Of a stretch of DNA of 64,000 nucleotides, positions 1 through 8,011 are shown piece after piece; the stretch's first letter is position 1, and the number at the start of each line of letters is the position of its first letter. The notes beneath the pieces are model-generated. The model did not search any database and was not told the origin of the DNA. It saw only the letters and a list, made by a program, of their open reading frames with translations. Source of the DNA: Mycolicibacterium sp. CBMA 226 (GTDB lineage: Bacteria; Actinomycetota; Actinomycetes; Mycobacteriales; Mycobacteriaceae); assembly GCF_009729075.1 (NCBI RefSeq), contig NZ_VTGY01000021.1, positions 1-64,000 of the forward strand. Direction: 5' to 3'. The translations under genes and the position numbers were made by a program.

Positions 1-108
1 GCCATCCGCCTCGACCTCACCTACGTCGAAAACTGGTCCCTCACCCAAGACATCCTCATCATCACCAAAACCCTCCGCACCGTCCTCACCGCCAACGGCG
101 CCTACTAA
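1..108 (+). CDS. C-terminal end of polyprenyl glycosylphosphotransferase (partial)
   Basis: Only the last 35 codons and the TAA stop lie in the window; the frame is open from base 1. The peptide contains YVENWSLTQDILIITKTL and ends NGAY. This is the usual tail of bacterial sugar transferases (Pfam Bac_transf) that load a hexose-1-phosphate onto undecaprenyl phosphate at the inner membrane to start exopolysaccharide or glycolipid synthesis. The catalytic part is outside the window, so the sugar cannot be inferred. The next frame starts 6 bp downstream and has an unrelated function. Confidence 0.75.
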   Translation, partial: AIRLDLTYVENWSLTQDILIITKTLRTVLTANGAY

Positions 109-114
109 CAAACC

Positions 115-1005
115 GTGCCGACCTGCCACGGCGCCGCGACACCACCGGTACGCCGATCTGCTCTTCCGGTGGCCGTCGAGGCCGAACGGCTGCGCCGGCG
201 TGAGGGGACATACGAGCTGCGCGACCCGCGCAACGTCCTGCTGTGCCGTGGCTCCCTCGAGATGATCGGGAACCACCTCGGGGGGCCGCTGCTCCCCCGA
301 GGGCAGCGTGTCGCCGCGCCCAAACCGATACCGCCCGAATGGGTTTCGATCATCGACGACCACCTCGCACACATGGTCGGCGCGGGCTTGAGTGTGGCCA
401 CGCGGCAGCAGCGCCGCAACCAGCTGGTGAGGATGGCACGCGAACTCGGCATGCCGCCGCAGGAGGTCACTGCGCGCGCGCTCGCATCGTGGTTCTCGAT
501 CCACCCGGAGTGGAAACCCGCGACGCGACGGACCCACCGCTGCACCGCGCGGGGCTTCTTCACCTGGGCACACCGGACCGGCCGCCTCAGTGTCGATCTG
601 ACCGATGCACTGCCCCGTGTCCGGGCAACCGTGCCGCTGACGCGTCCGGCCCCGGACGATGCGGTCGCCCTGGCGCTGTGCGTGGCCGATCCCCGCGCAG
701 CGCTCATGATCAGTTTGGCGAGCGAGGCCGGCCTCCAGCGCGCCGAGGTGGCCCAAATCCACACCCGCGATCTCATCGAGCACCCGACCGAAGACGAGGT
801 CCGAGCCGCCCTGATGTCCGTCGGCGGCGGCGTGGAGCGGCAGACCGCGAGGTTGTCCGGCGCCCAGTTCCCGACCGGCCGAACGCCCGGCACCAACCCC
901 GAACCCGGCCGAACCGCGATCGATCTACCAAACGCCGACAACTTGGCTGAACAGCCGCGTGAATGTGCGGAATGTGCCGTCGTCCAAGAAGGGGAGGCGA
1001 GATCG
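115..1005 (+). pseudogene. truncated tyrosine recombinase (integrase) remnant
   Basis: Residues about 70-220 read as the N-terminal SAM-like arm-binding domain plus the first part of the catalytic domain of a phage/ICE-type tyrosine integrase (SVATRQQRRNQLVRMARELG, then ALMISLASEAGL..AEVAQIHTRDLI). The first catalytic arginine, expected in an AGLR motif, is Gln here (AGLQRAEV). The rest of the catalytic domain, with the HxxR and Tyr motifs, is absent: after IHTRDLIE the homology stops and a low-complexity stretch follows. The frame has no stop until 1674, so the remnant runs into the EspR-like regulator. I treat it as a dead fragment. The start at 115 is only the first available codon, and a translated fusion cannot be excluded. 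Confidence 0.65.
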
Positions 1006-1674
1006 ATGCCCGGACACGCAAGCGGCACCACAAACGGCATCGCCGGTAATGCGGGGCTAGACAGGCAGTTTGATGCTTCAGCGGCGCCCGCGGACCGCGG
1101 CGCTGAAGGCGACGCTGCAGCAGCGCCGAAATGTGCTCGGCTAGCTAGTGGTGGTGAACTACAGCAATCATCGCGGCGCCCAACCACCGCCGATCCGGCG
1201 ACGTTCGCCGAACGGCTCAATCGGTTGTTCGACACCGTTCGTCCCCCGGGCGGCGGTCCCACCAGTAACGCGGCGGTGGTTCACGCCCTGTCGGTACGCG
1301 GGTTCCAAATCTCCGCGGCATACCTGTCGCAACTGCGCAGCGGCGTGCGCAGCCATCCGGACCCGGACGCCGTCGCTCACCTCGCCCAGTTCTTCGGCGT
1401 GCCCCGGGCGTACTTCACCGATGAAGACTCTGCCTACGCCCACCGAATCGATCGGGAACTGTACTGGCTCGCCCTAGCGCATGACCACGGCGTCCGCCGC
1501 ATCACCTCCGCATTGCTGGAACTGCCGCCCGAGGTCCGTGAACACCTGTTGCGCGCCGCCGAGGTCGGCCCGGTGACAACCGAGCCGGGCGACGCCGACG
1601 CCGGTCGCCGGCGACCGCACAGTCAGCCTGCAGGCTCGTCGACGACGGCTTCACTACCGCCGTTTCCCGTGTGA
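1006..1674 (+). CDS. EspR-like helix-turn-helix DNA-binding protein
   Basis: Residues about 66-190 closely resemble Mycobacterium tuberculosis EspR, a nucleoid-associated XRE-family regulator. Shared segments are FAERLNRLFDTV, YLSQLRSG (recognition helix), FFGVPRAYFTDE, and the DRELYWLALAHDHGVRRI dimerisation segment. ATG 1006 is chosen because AGGGGAGG lies about 8 bp upstream and no other ATG, GTG or TTG occurs in frame before the domain. It gives 222 residues, longer than EspR (about 132), with about 60 low-complexity residues at the N-terminus and a Pro/Ser/Thr-rich tail of about 30. It is in frame with the upstream integrase remnant, so a long fused product from 115 is possible. Expected role: DNA binding and regulation; targets unknown. 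Confidence 0.75.
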   Translation: MPGHASGTTNGIAGNAGLDRQFDASAAPADRGAEGDAAAAPKCARLASGGELQQSSRRPTTADPATFAERLNRLFDTVRPPGGGPTSNAAVVHALSVRGFQISAAYLSQLRSGVRSHPDPDAVAHLAQFFGVPRAYFTDEDSAYAHRIDRELYWLALAHDHGVRRITSALLELPPEVREHLLRAAEVGPVTTEPGDADAGRRRPHSQPAGSSTTASLPPFPV

Positions 1675-1747
1675 TCTGCGGCGGCTGCGGCACTTCGGCC
1701 GGCGCCTAGCGGCATGCCGACATCTCACAATCCCGACCAGGCGACTG

Positions 1748-2188
1748 GTGATGTTGCGCGGTGCGCAGCACGCCCTGCTCGATCAGCTCGCAGCGATGGG
1801 CCGGGACGCCGAGGTGCGTGACACCGCCGGGCAGTTGGTCACCACCCTGGCAACTGTTGCCGCGCACGATTCCGGATACACAGGTTCGTTGACGACCGGC
1901 CTGATCAATCTGTCGGCGGCGGCCACCGAGACGAGGCGGTCGGCCAGACCCAACAGGCCGTCGGTCTGCTGGATGGACTCGAAGCGCAGGAACCTGGCCG
2001 GCTCCAAGCCGAGCTCGCCGGTGCGGCGCGCTCCAGGCTCGTCAGCAGAGCACGTCGGTTCTCGAAGACTGGCCGCAGGCCCGTTACCACGGTTATCGAC
2101 AAGAGAGGCCGAGCGGCGGAGCAGTGTTACATCACGAGGACACCCCCGAACATGGTCCGCCAAGTATCACTATCTACTAACTACTTAG
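1748..2188 (+). pseudogene. possible decayed coding region, no recognised family
   Basis: From 1748 to about 1930 the plus frame reads as plausible amphipathic helix (HALLDQLAAMGRDAEV, then QLVTTLATVAAHD). It then turns into Arg/Ser-rich shadow-like sequence. In the neighbouring frame from about 1925 plausible coding resumes (DEAVGQTQQAVGLLDGLEAQ, then LQAELAGAARSRLVSRARRF) and continues to about 2170. This fits one gene broken by a frameshift near 1925, but composition alone could also produce it. No family is recognised and no good ribosome binding site is seen. Confidence 0.25.
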
Positions 2189-2435
2189 CTTTCTTCATTC
2201 ACAGTTAATTTCTTGGCACTCATCAGGTGCGGGCGCCGAGGTGGGATTGGGCTCGCAGTGGGAAGTGATCCTGCGACCCTTCGGTCGGATTAAGTGAGCG
2301 CTCTTTGCGGAAGTAGCCCTGCTAAACCGTACTCACGACCCGTGGTGATGGTATGTCGACGCCGCGGAGGCGCTGGATGACACGGTCAATCCGCACATAT
2401 GTCGGTACGGATTTCATGCGCTGGCGAGTTGAAAT

Positions 2436-2452
2436 AGCACTCAATGAGTGCT
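2436..2452. repeat. 17-bp perfect palindrome with CIRCE-like arms
   Basis: Arms AGCACTCA and TGAGTGCT around one central A form a perfect palindrome. The inner arms AGCACTC/GAGTGCT match the halves of the HrcA operator CIRCE, but CIRCE has a 9-nt spacer and here it is 3 nt. It lies about 270 bp upstream of the diguanylate cyclase gene. It is a candidate operator of unknown owner. Confidence 0.45.
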
Positions 2453-2453
2453 T

Positions 2454-2487
2454 TGCTAGAATCGCTCTTGCTGGTCATTTTCTAGCA
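2454..2487. repeat. inverted repeat, 8-bp arms, 18-bp spacer
   Basis: TGCTAGAA at 2454-2461 is the exact reverse complement of TTCTAGCA at 2480-2487. The element starts 2 bp after the 17-bp palindrome. It could be an operator or a weak transcript hairpin. Confidence 0.35.
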
Positions 2488-2721
2488 GGTGGTTTGCGGG
2501 AGTCTCGCGCGACGGCGCGGCTCGGGGAACGGTGTCCACGCACCGGATGACGGGACTGATGCATGGCAGCGAGATACTTCGCCTCTGCGGCAGCGCAGTG
2601 GTATGGGCAGCGATTCACAACCGCCGGCGTCGACCACCGCCGCGGCCGTCATCGTCGCGATGTCGGCATTGAGTTGCCCGCGATTGCCCTTGGGCAATGC
2701 CTGCCGGACGGAGCGTGACGC

Positions 2722-4428
2722 GTGCATAACAGTCATGAGACGAGCCATGATTCAGGCATCTCGACGAGTACGGCGGCGGCGGGAGCGTCGGCGGCCAGCT
2801 TTCGGGGTCTCAGCGAAAGCAGCCCCTATGCCGTCCTGGTACACGATCGCGGACGTGTGGTGTACGCCAACGCGGCGGCGATGAGCTTGACGATGGCCGA
2901 GTCAGCGGAGCAGATGGTGGGGGCACTCATTACCGACTTCGTCCATCCGGCAGCCATTTTGAGCGCCCTAACCGCCTCCGGCGACTCTGGCCAGGCCTCG
3001 GCACCCGTGATGTCGGTCCTGCTGCGCCGCGACGGAACAACACTCGACGTCGAAGTCACCACGGTACCCACCCCGTGGGAAGGCCGCGCCGCCCATCAGA
3101 CGGTGCTGCGGGAGATGACCAGGCCAACGTCCGTGCACGGCACCGCAGTTGACCACGAAATGCACATCCGCCATGCTCCCGCGGCCATCATGACCACCAC
3201 CGTTGGCGGCGTAATCACGGGATGGAACGTCGCCGCCGAACGGTTGTTCGGCCGAGCCGCCTTCGACGCACTCGGACAGCCGGTCCGCGAAACGCTGGGT
3301 GTGGAGCTCGATTTGGCTGCTGTCGCCGCAGAGGGACGTGCCCGCGACCTTATCGGCCACACGGTGACCGGAGCGGCCGTGCCGGTGCGTGTCTCCGTCG
3401 CTGAGGTCGATGCCAGCTACATTCTTATCTGTACCGACCGCACCGATGCGCACGACACCACACAGCATTACCAATCCGTGGTGACATCGTTGGACCGCGG
3501 CATCGTTGTGATCAATCGTGACGGCACCATCGCCTCGATCAATCCGGCCGCCATCCGCATCCTCGGGCCCGGCGCCGGCCGCTTTCCCAGCACACATGCC
3601 GAACGCGCACTGGACTACCCGGTGTTCGACACCGAAGGCAACATGGTGCCAAGCCCGCAGCGGCCCGCCAACATCACCTTGCGCACCGGGCAGCCCGTCC
3701 TTGGCCAGGTACTCGGCCTACGCCGCCACGACGGCCACCAATCCTGGATATCGTTCACCACCACCCCGCTCAACCCTCACGAACCCGGACGTTCGCCGGT
3801 TGTCATGTCGCTCACCGACGTCACCACCGAACACCTGACCGCCCTGCATCTGCGCCACACAGCACACCACGACGCGCTCACCGGGCTACCCAATCGCGCC
3901 CGCACCCTCGCGATGATCACCGCGGCCATGACACCTAGCGACCACCCCCGCTTGGCAGCTCTGATGTTCATCGACATCGATCAACTCAAACGGATCAACG
4001 ACTCGTTCGGACACCACGTCGGTGATCTCGTTTTGCAAGCCTGTGGCGAGCGCCTCCAGGGGGCGATCCGCGCGACCGATACGCTCACCCGTGTCGGCGG
4101 TGACGAATTCGTTGTGCTCGTCGCCGCCCCGGCCAGTGCCTCAGATCTCCACCAGGTCGCTCAGCGGCTCCACCACGCCCTCGAGAACCCCGTCGTCATC
4201 GACATGCACACCATCACCATCAGCGCCAGTATCGGCGTGGCCGGCGTAGACCCCACTCGGCCGACAACGCCCACCGACCTTCTGCGCCAGGCCGATGCGG
4301 CGATGTATCAGGCCAAAGCCACAGGGCTAGGCGAAACCCGTTTTTTCTCGGTACATACAGCCACCGCCCGACACCGATCCGACACGGCTGCGCGTCATTC
4401 GTACACGCTGCCCGAACACAGGTCGTAG
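2722..4428 (+). CDS. PAS-PAS-PAS-GGDEF diguanylate cyclase
   Basis: Predicted to make cyclic di-GMP from two GTP. Three PAS-like sensor domains are visible at about residues 30-135, 145-240 and 252-370, followed by a GGDEF domain at about 380-545. The catalytic loop is intact (RVGGDEF, GGDEF at 459-463), and an inhibitory I-site RATD stands five residues before it (450-453), so product feedback inhibition is expected. No EAL domain, signal peptide or membrane helix is seen, so it is a soluble sensor. It starts at GTG 2722, giving 568 residues, with an in-frame low-complexity first 25 residues, so the true start may be slightly downstream. It converges with a second diguanylate cyclase, which suggests local control of c-di-GMP. 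The ligand is unknown. Confidence 0.9.
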   Translation: MHNSHETSHDSGISTSTAAAGASAASFRGLSESSPYAVLVHDRGRVVYANAAAMSLTMAESAEQMVGALITDFVHPAAILSALTASGDSGQASAPVMSVLLRRDGTTLDVEVTTVPTPWEGRAAHQTVLREMTRPTSVHGTAVDHEMHIRHAPAAIMTTTVGGVITGWNVAAERLFGRAAFDALGQPVRETLGVELDLAAVAAEGRARDLIGHTVTGAAVPVRVSVAEVDASYILICTDRTDAHDTTQHYQSVVTSLDRGIVVINRDGTIASINPAAIRILGPGAGRFPSTHAERALDYPVFDTEGNMVPSPQRPANITLRTGQPVLGQVLGLRRHDGHQSWISFTTTPLNPHEPGRSPVVMSLTDVTTEHLTALHLRHTAHHDALTGLPNRARTLAMITAAMTPSDHPRLAALMFIDIDQLKRINDSFGHHVGDLVLQACGERLQGAIRATDTLTRVGGDEFVVLVAAPASASDLHQVAQRLHHALENPVVIDMHTITISASIGVAGVDPTRPTTPTDLLRQADAAMYQAKATGLGETRFFSVHTATARHRSDTAARHSYTLPEHRS

Positions 4429-4516
4429 GTGTGCGGCGGAACATTCCGGCCATACATGATTCAGCCTGGCACGGAAGCGGAGCTGTGAATCCTCGCCGAC
4501 TCTGCCATCGTGGGCT

Positions 4517-4541
4517 GGGATAGCTATTTGGGATAGCTATT
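4517..4541. repeat. 12-bp tandem direct repeat at gene end
   Basis: GGGATAGCTATT occurs at 4517-4528 and again at 4530-4541, one base apart. Each copy contains the 8-bp palindrome ATAGCTAT. The second copy includes the TAG stop of the minus-strand diguanylate cyclase. It lies between the convergent cyclase genes; no classical terminator hairpin was found there. Confidence 0.5.
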
Positions 4542-6018
4542 CCGGTCCGTACCAATGACTTCCGCCGTCTCGTTTGGCGCGGTACATAGCCTTGTCGGCG
4601 CGATCGAGTGCCCCGTCGAGGTTGTCGGGTGCCAGCACGGCGATACCGATGCAAATGCTGCCCGGCGAGTTGACTTTGACTTGATCAACCAACGATTGCG
4701 CCAACTGCTGAGCCCGGGGGACAGCGGTGCGTGGCAGTAAGACGGCAAACTCGTCCCCGCCGAGTCGGCCGATGACGTCAGACAGGCGCAGCCGCTGACG
4801 GATGATGTCGGCCACCGTTTTGAGGTAAGTATCGCCGGCGGCATGGCCGTGCTGATCATTGACCTGCTTGAGTCCGTCGAGGTCGATCATGAACAGTGCC
4901 GCCTCATCAGCGTAGGCATGCCGGCTGGCGAGCGCCTGGTATCTCATGAGTTCCTCTTCGAATCGGCTGCGGTTGTATACCCCAGTCAGCGCATCGCGTG
5001 TCGCCTGCCGTCTGAGTAGTTCTTCGTCGCGTCGGCGGGCGGAGATATCTTCAACATGGGCAATGAAGTTCATCGGTCGGCCAGAGGCGTCTTCTACGAG
5101 GAAGGCAGACATGCGGACCCAAATGACGTGGCCGTCCTTGGAGTAGTAGCGCTTGTCCATCTGATAGCTGGCGATCTCACCGGCCAGCAGGCGAGAGGCT
5201 TCGCCGACATCGGTACCCAGGTCGTCGGGATGGGTGATGTCTTGGAACGTGAGCTTCGTCAGATCGTCCTCGCGATAGCCGGTGATGCGGCACAGTTCCC
5301 GGTTGACTCGTTGGAATCTCCCATCGAGCCCGACGACAGCCATGCCGATCGGTGCATTGGTGAAAGCGGCTGTGAAGGTCGCATCTATATCGAGCGCCGC
5401 GTATTCCGCCAAGGACGAAGCGTCCATGTCCGACCGGTCACCCACTTGCCGCTCCAGTACGGCGTGCACCTGGGCGCTTTCCATGGCCACCGACGTCATA
5501 TCGGCCAGTGCCTGCAACAGCGCGACCTCGTGGTGGGTGGGCTGTCGCTGCTGGGCCCAATAATTCCCGATGGCGCCGATAGGATCACGCCGGCGGATGG
5601 GGACCATCACGAGGCTTTTGACGAACGTTGGGCGGTAGGCATCCTGGGGAATGCGCGTATCACTGTAGATATCGGGAATTGTCGCTGGCTGTTTGTGCAG
5701 CATCACCCATCCACTGATGCACGCTTCCATGGGAAAGCGTTTGCCTTTCCACAGTGGCGCGATCGCCTCTTCATCGGCATAGAAGCACTGGTCCTTGTCG
5801 CGTAGCACGAAGGTCGCGCCGTCACAACCGGTGACCTCGCGTGCGGTGACACCGACGATTCGTTGAATCTCGTGGACCGTTCGTGCTAGTGAGAGCTCTT
5901 GGACGGTCTCGACCAGCCGTTCCATCCCTTGCAGGTAATCGGCGTCCGTGAACCGGTGTGTTGTGGTTTCCGGTGTTGTCGGTCGCTCTGCGGAGTGTGG
6001 TGTCGCCATCGAGGTCAT
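4537..6018 (-). CDS. GAF-PAS-GGDEF diguanylate cyclase
   Basis: A second c-di-GMP synthase. Domains in order: GAF at about residues 36-186 (with ACISGWVMLHKQP and LVMVPIRR, typical of small-molecule-binding GAF), PAS at about 213-326 (APIGMAVVGLDGRFQRVN), and GGDEF at about 336-491. RLGGDEFAVLLP is intact, with RLSD five residues before it as an I-site. ATG 6018 is preferred over a TTG nine codons upstream because a GGAGGTG element precedes the ATG by about 11 bp; length 493 residues. No membrane segment is seen. It faces the PAS-PAS-PAS-GGDEF gene tail to tail across about 110 bp. Confidence 0.9.
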   Translation of the reverse strand: MTSMATPHSAERPTTPETTTHRFTDADYLQGMERLVETVQELSLARTVHEIQRIVGVTAREVTGCDGATFVLRDKDQCFYADEEAIAPLWKGKRFPMEACISGWVMLHKQPATIPDIYSDTRIPQDAYRPTFVKSLVMVPIRRRDPIGAIGNYWAQQRQPTHHEVALLQALADMTSVAMESAQVHAVLERQVGDRSDMDASSLAEYAALDIDATFTAAFTNAPIGMAVVGLDGRFQRVNRELCRITGYREDDLTKLTFQDITHPDDLGTDVGEASRLLAGEIASYQMDKRYYSKDGHVIWVRMSAFLVEDASGRPMNFIAHVEDISARRRDEELLRRQATRDALTGVYNRSRFEEELMRYQALASRHAYADEAALFMIDLDGLKQVNDQHGHAAGDTYLKTVADIIRQRLRLSDVIGRLGGDEFAVLLPRTAVPRAQQLAQSLVDQVKVNSPGSICIGIAVLAPDNLDGALDRADKAMYRAKRDGGSHWYGPE

Positions 6019-6895
6019 AGCCTGCCCCACCTCCCGATCCCGCAATTCCCTCCGCCTCAGGATGATGCAAGACCCTCACTGGTGGGAGCCTAACCACGCA
6101 AGAGCCTGCCCGCACAGCCATCACCATCGCGAACTGCGCGGTCGATAGCTGCAAGCCGCATGTAATGCGAGGCGTTTACGGTGCGTACCGGGACAGGAGC
6201 GCTTGGGGTGGCTGATCTTCGGGTATCGGCTGAAACGGTGACCAGCACGGCATCGCCTGACGAGGAGGCAGCGCAGGCCTTAATGGGCCAGTTCGACCGT
6301 ATCTGCGCTGCGTTTGATGAGGTTCTCGGCCGACACCGCGGCTCAATGGTGCTGCCATCGTAGGTGACCGGCGCAAAGATCTTTCGCGCAACCAGCACCG
6401 ACATGAGCGTGAGGGTGAATGAGGCGCTCTGCTGGTGACGACCACCGATCGCGGCGTGTTGCACCCACTACCGAGTCAGCAAATGTCGCAGCGACGTTCG
6501 GCGCTGTCGACCGCCCGCATCCGGTCACTGTCGCGACGAACTTGTAAGCCCCGCGCGAACCGCAAGATGTTCGAGCTCCTCTCTACTTACCCTCCGACGC
6601 CCCCTCGACACCTACGTGAGCAGCGCAGTGAAAACTGTTGCAGGGCTATATCTTTCAGCCCAAGATTCACCGGTTGCCCAGCAGAGCCGCTTGATGTCAG
6701 CGGCGGTGTGAAGGTTATATTCAGCAGCGCCTCGGTCAAGTTCAGCGGCTTCTGACGCCGTTGATTCTCCAAATGGGCTCGATCTAGTGCTGGCGTGTGG
6801 CGGTAGCGCCCCAAAGCTTCGACAAGCCAGGCACGCAGGCCGGGATCGGATCGTGGTCCCAAAGTGGTGCCAGAGGCTTCTTGACCCGGCAAGCC

Positions 6896-6928
6896 AAAAA
6901 TCCCACTCTGACGCAGGTCAGAGTGGGT
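6896..6928 (-). terminator. intrinsic terminator downstream of the tRNA fragment
   Basis: CCCACTCTGAC at 6902-6912 pairs perfectly with GTCAGAGTGGG at 6917-6927 (11 bp, GCAG loop). Read on the minus strand, the hairpin is followed by ATTTTTGG. It sits 10 bp beyond the tRNA 3' end, as tRNA terminators do. Confidence 0.85.
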
Positions 6929-6937
6929 CTTGATCTG

Positions 6938-6979
6938 TCGGGCTGACAGGATTTGAACCTGCGACCACTTGACCCCCAG
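6938..6979 (-). tRNA. 3' half of tRNA-Pro (anticodon GGG), att-like fragment
   Basis: Read on the minus strand, these 42 nt form the anticodon loop CTGGGGG, the 3' anticodon stem TCAAG, a 5-nt variable loop, a T-arm with GCAGG-TTCAAAT-CCTGT, and the 3' acceptor strand CAGCCCG plus discriminator A. The 5' half (acceptor strand, D-arm, 5' anticodon stem) is absent: homology stops exactly at the anticodon loop and the expected CTTGA is replaced. It cannot make a functional tRNA. Such 3' halves arise when a tyrosine-integrase element recombines into a tRNA gene and duplicates its 3' end. Confidence 0.75.
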
Positions 6980-7407
6980 GAAGTAGCGGTAACGCGTATC
7001 CCCAGGTCGCTGGCAGTTCCGACCACCAAGGCATGCGGTGCGACGTTCACTGAGGCGCAGGTCGTTCGGCATCGCGCATTACGCGTGGTCCCGGGGTGGT
7101 CCCAAAGATGTGACGTGAGTCTAGGGAGTCTCAGGGCGGGGAGGCGCCGCGACCAACCTTTCGCACAGCCACAGCAACCCAGTCTCGTCCACCTAGGCGG
7201 CAATGCCTCGTGAACACTGAGCCAACGGTATGGCGCCGCGAAGGTCGCCCACGGGCGCTGTCTCCTCGCTGACCTGCCGGTCCACCCCAACGGCTGAGAG
7301 TTTCCATCCCAACGATCCGGGCGTGTCATCGGAGCTTGTCAAAGTAGCTTGCAAAAGCCAGCTCAGCGGCACGTCGTTACGTCAGATCTGGCGTTGGACG
7401 CGCATGA

Positions 7408-8004
7408 CTACCGCGGTCCGTATAACGCTGCCATCCAAATGTTGTACAACACCTCGACGACCACGTCGGGGTCCGGGTAGGGCTCAGCCGAAAACGTCTG
7501 TGTCAGATAGCGTTCGTCCATCCACACCAGGGCCCGCGCGGTTTCTATCACGTCCAGGTCGGCCTTGATCCGTCCGTCCGCCTGATCGTCGGCGATGCGC
7601 TTGGCGGTGGCGTCGATGAACTGCTGAATCAGCTGTGCGTAGGCGGCTTCGACCTTCTCGTCGGAGCCCGCCGCATCCGACAGCGCGCGCAAGACGCGTC
7701 CGTGCTGCGAGTAGACCTCGGTCAGTCCTTTGAAGGCCGACCGGGCATCGTTGTCCAGATCGGTCCCCACGAGCCATCGGTCGACCATCTCTCCGATCTC
7801 CATCCCGAGATGCTCGACGACGCGCAAGGCGAGGTCATGACGGTCGCGGAAGTGCACGTAGAACGCCGGCCTTTTGAGTCCGGTGCGGCTCATCACCGCG
7901 TCGACCGTCATCTCGCGAAATGGCCGCTCCCGCAAGAACTCCTCCGCGGCCACGAGGATCTCGCGTTCGGACTCCTTGGGATCGTGCTTAGGACGCCTGC
8001 TCAT
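7408..8004 (-). CDS. TetR-family repressor, EthR-like
   Basis: A 198-residue TetR protein. The N-terminal helix-turn-helix spans about residues 15-65 (REILVAAEEFLRERPFREMT, then TGLKRPAFYVHFRDRHDLAL). The C-terminus VVVEVLYNIWMAALYG resembles the end of EthR (hydrophobic residues, IW, then YG), and the segment RALVWMDERYLTQTF matches the EthR ligand-pocket helix pattern. It is the last gene of a minus-strand group, starting 7 bp after the membrane protein stop codon, so it probably autoregulates that operon. The ligand is unknown. Confidence 0.85.
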   Translation of the reverse strand: MSRRPKHDPKESEREILVAAEEFLRERPFREMTVDAVMSRTGLKRPAFYVHFRDRHDLALRVVEHLGMEIGEMVDRWLVGTDLDNDARSAFKGLTEVYSQHGRVLRALSDAAGSDEKVEAAYAQLIQQFIDATAKRIADDQADGRIKADLDVIETARALVWMDERYLTQTFSAEPYPDPDVVVEVLYNIWMAALYGPR

Positions 8005-8011
8005 TGTGTCC

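Larger units (their letters stand above)
2189..2721. other. intergenic region, 533 bp
   Basis: No convincing gene was seen; the open frames here are short and Arg-rich. The stretch is locally AT-richer around 2180-2220 and 2430-2490. It contains two symmetric elements, listed separately, upstream of the diguanylate cyclase gene at 2722, and probably holds that gene's promoter. Confidence 0.5.
6019..7407. other. gene-poor region with tRNA scar, 1.39 kb
   Basis: No convincing protein gene was seen on either strand. The open frames are short, and those crossing 6940-6980 only translate tRNA sequence (WSQVQILSAR and RRFKSCQPDR, familiar false peptides from tRNA 3' ends). The region holds the tRNA-Pro 3' fragment and its terminator, and the 12-mer GTGGTCCCAAAG at 6853-6864 and 7096-7107. 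I found no recognisable integrase near the fragment. Confidence 0.6.

Noticed and set aside
4429..4536. Terminator between the convergent diguanylate cyclases
   Set aside because: Only a 12-bp tandem repeat is present; no stem of useful length was found.
5056..5805. 249-codon plus-strand frame over the GAF-PAS-GGDEF gene
   Set aside because: Antisense shadow; the GAF, PAS and GGDEF motifs are all on the minus strand.
6938..6979. Functional tRNA gene
   Set aside because: The acceptor 5' strand, D-arm and 5' anticodon stem are missing, so no cloverleaf can form.
6587..7329. Minus-strand frames that could be an integrase C-terminus at the tRNA fragment
   Set aside because: The only familiar peptides (WSQVQILSAR, RRFKSCQPDR) are translations of tRNA sequence; no HxxR or Tyr motif of integrases is present.
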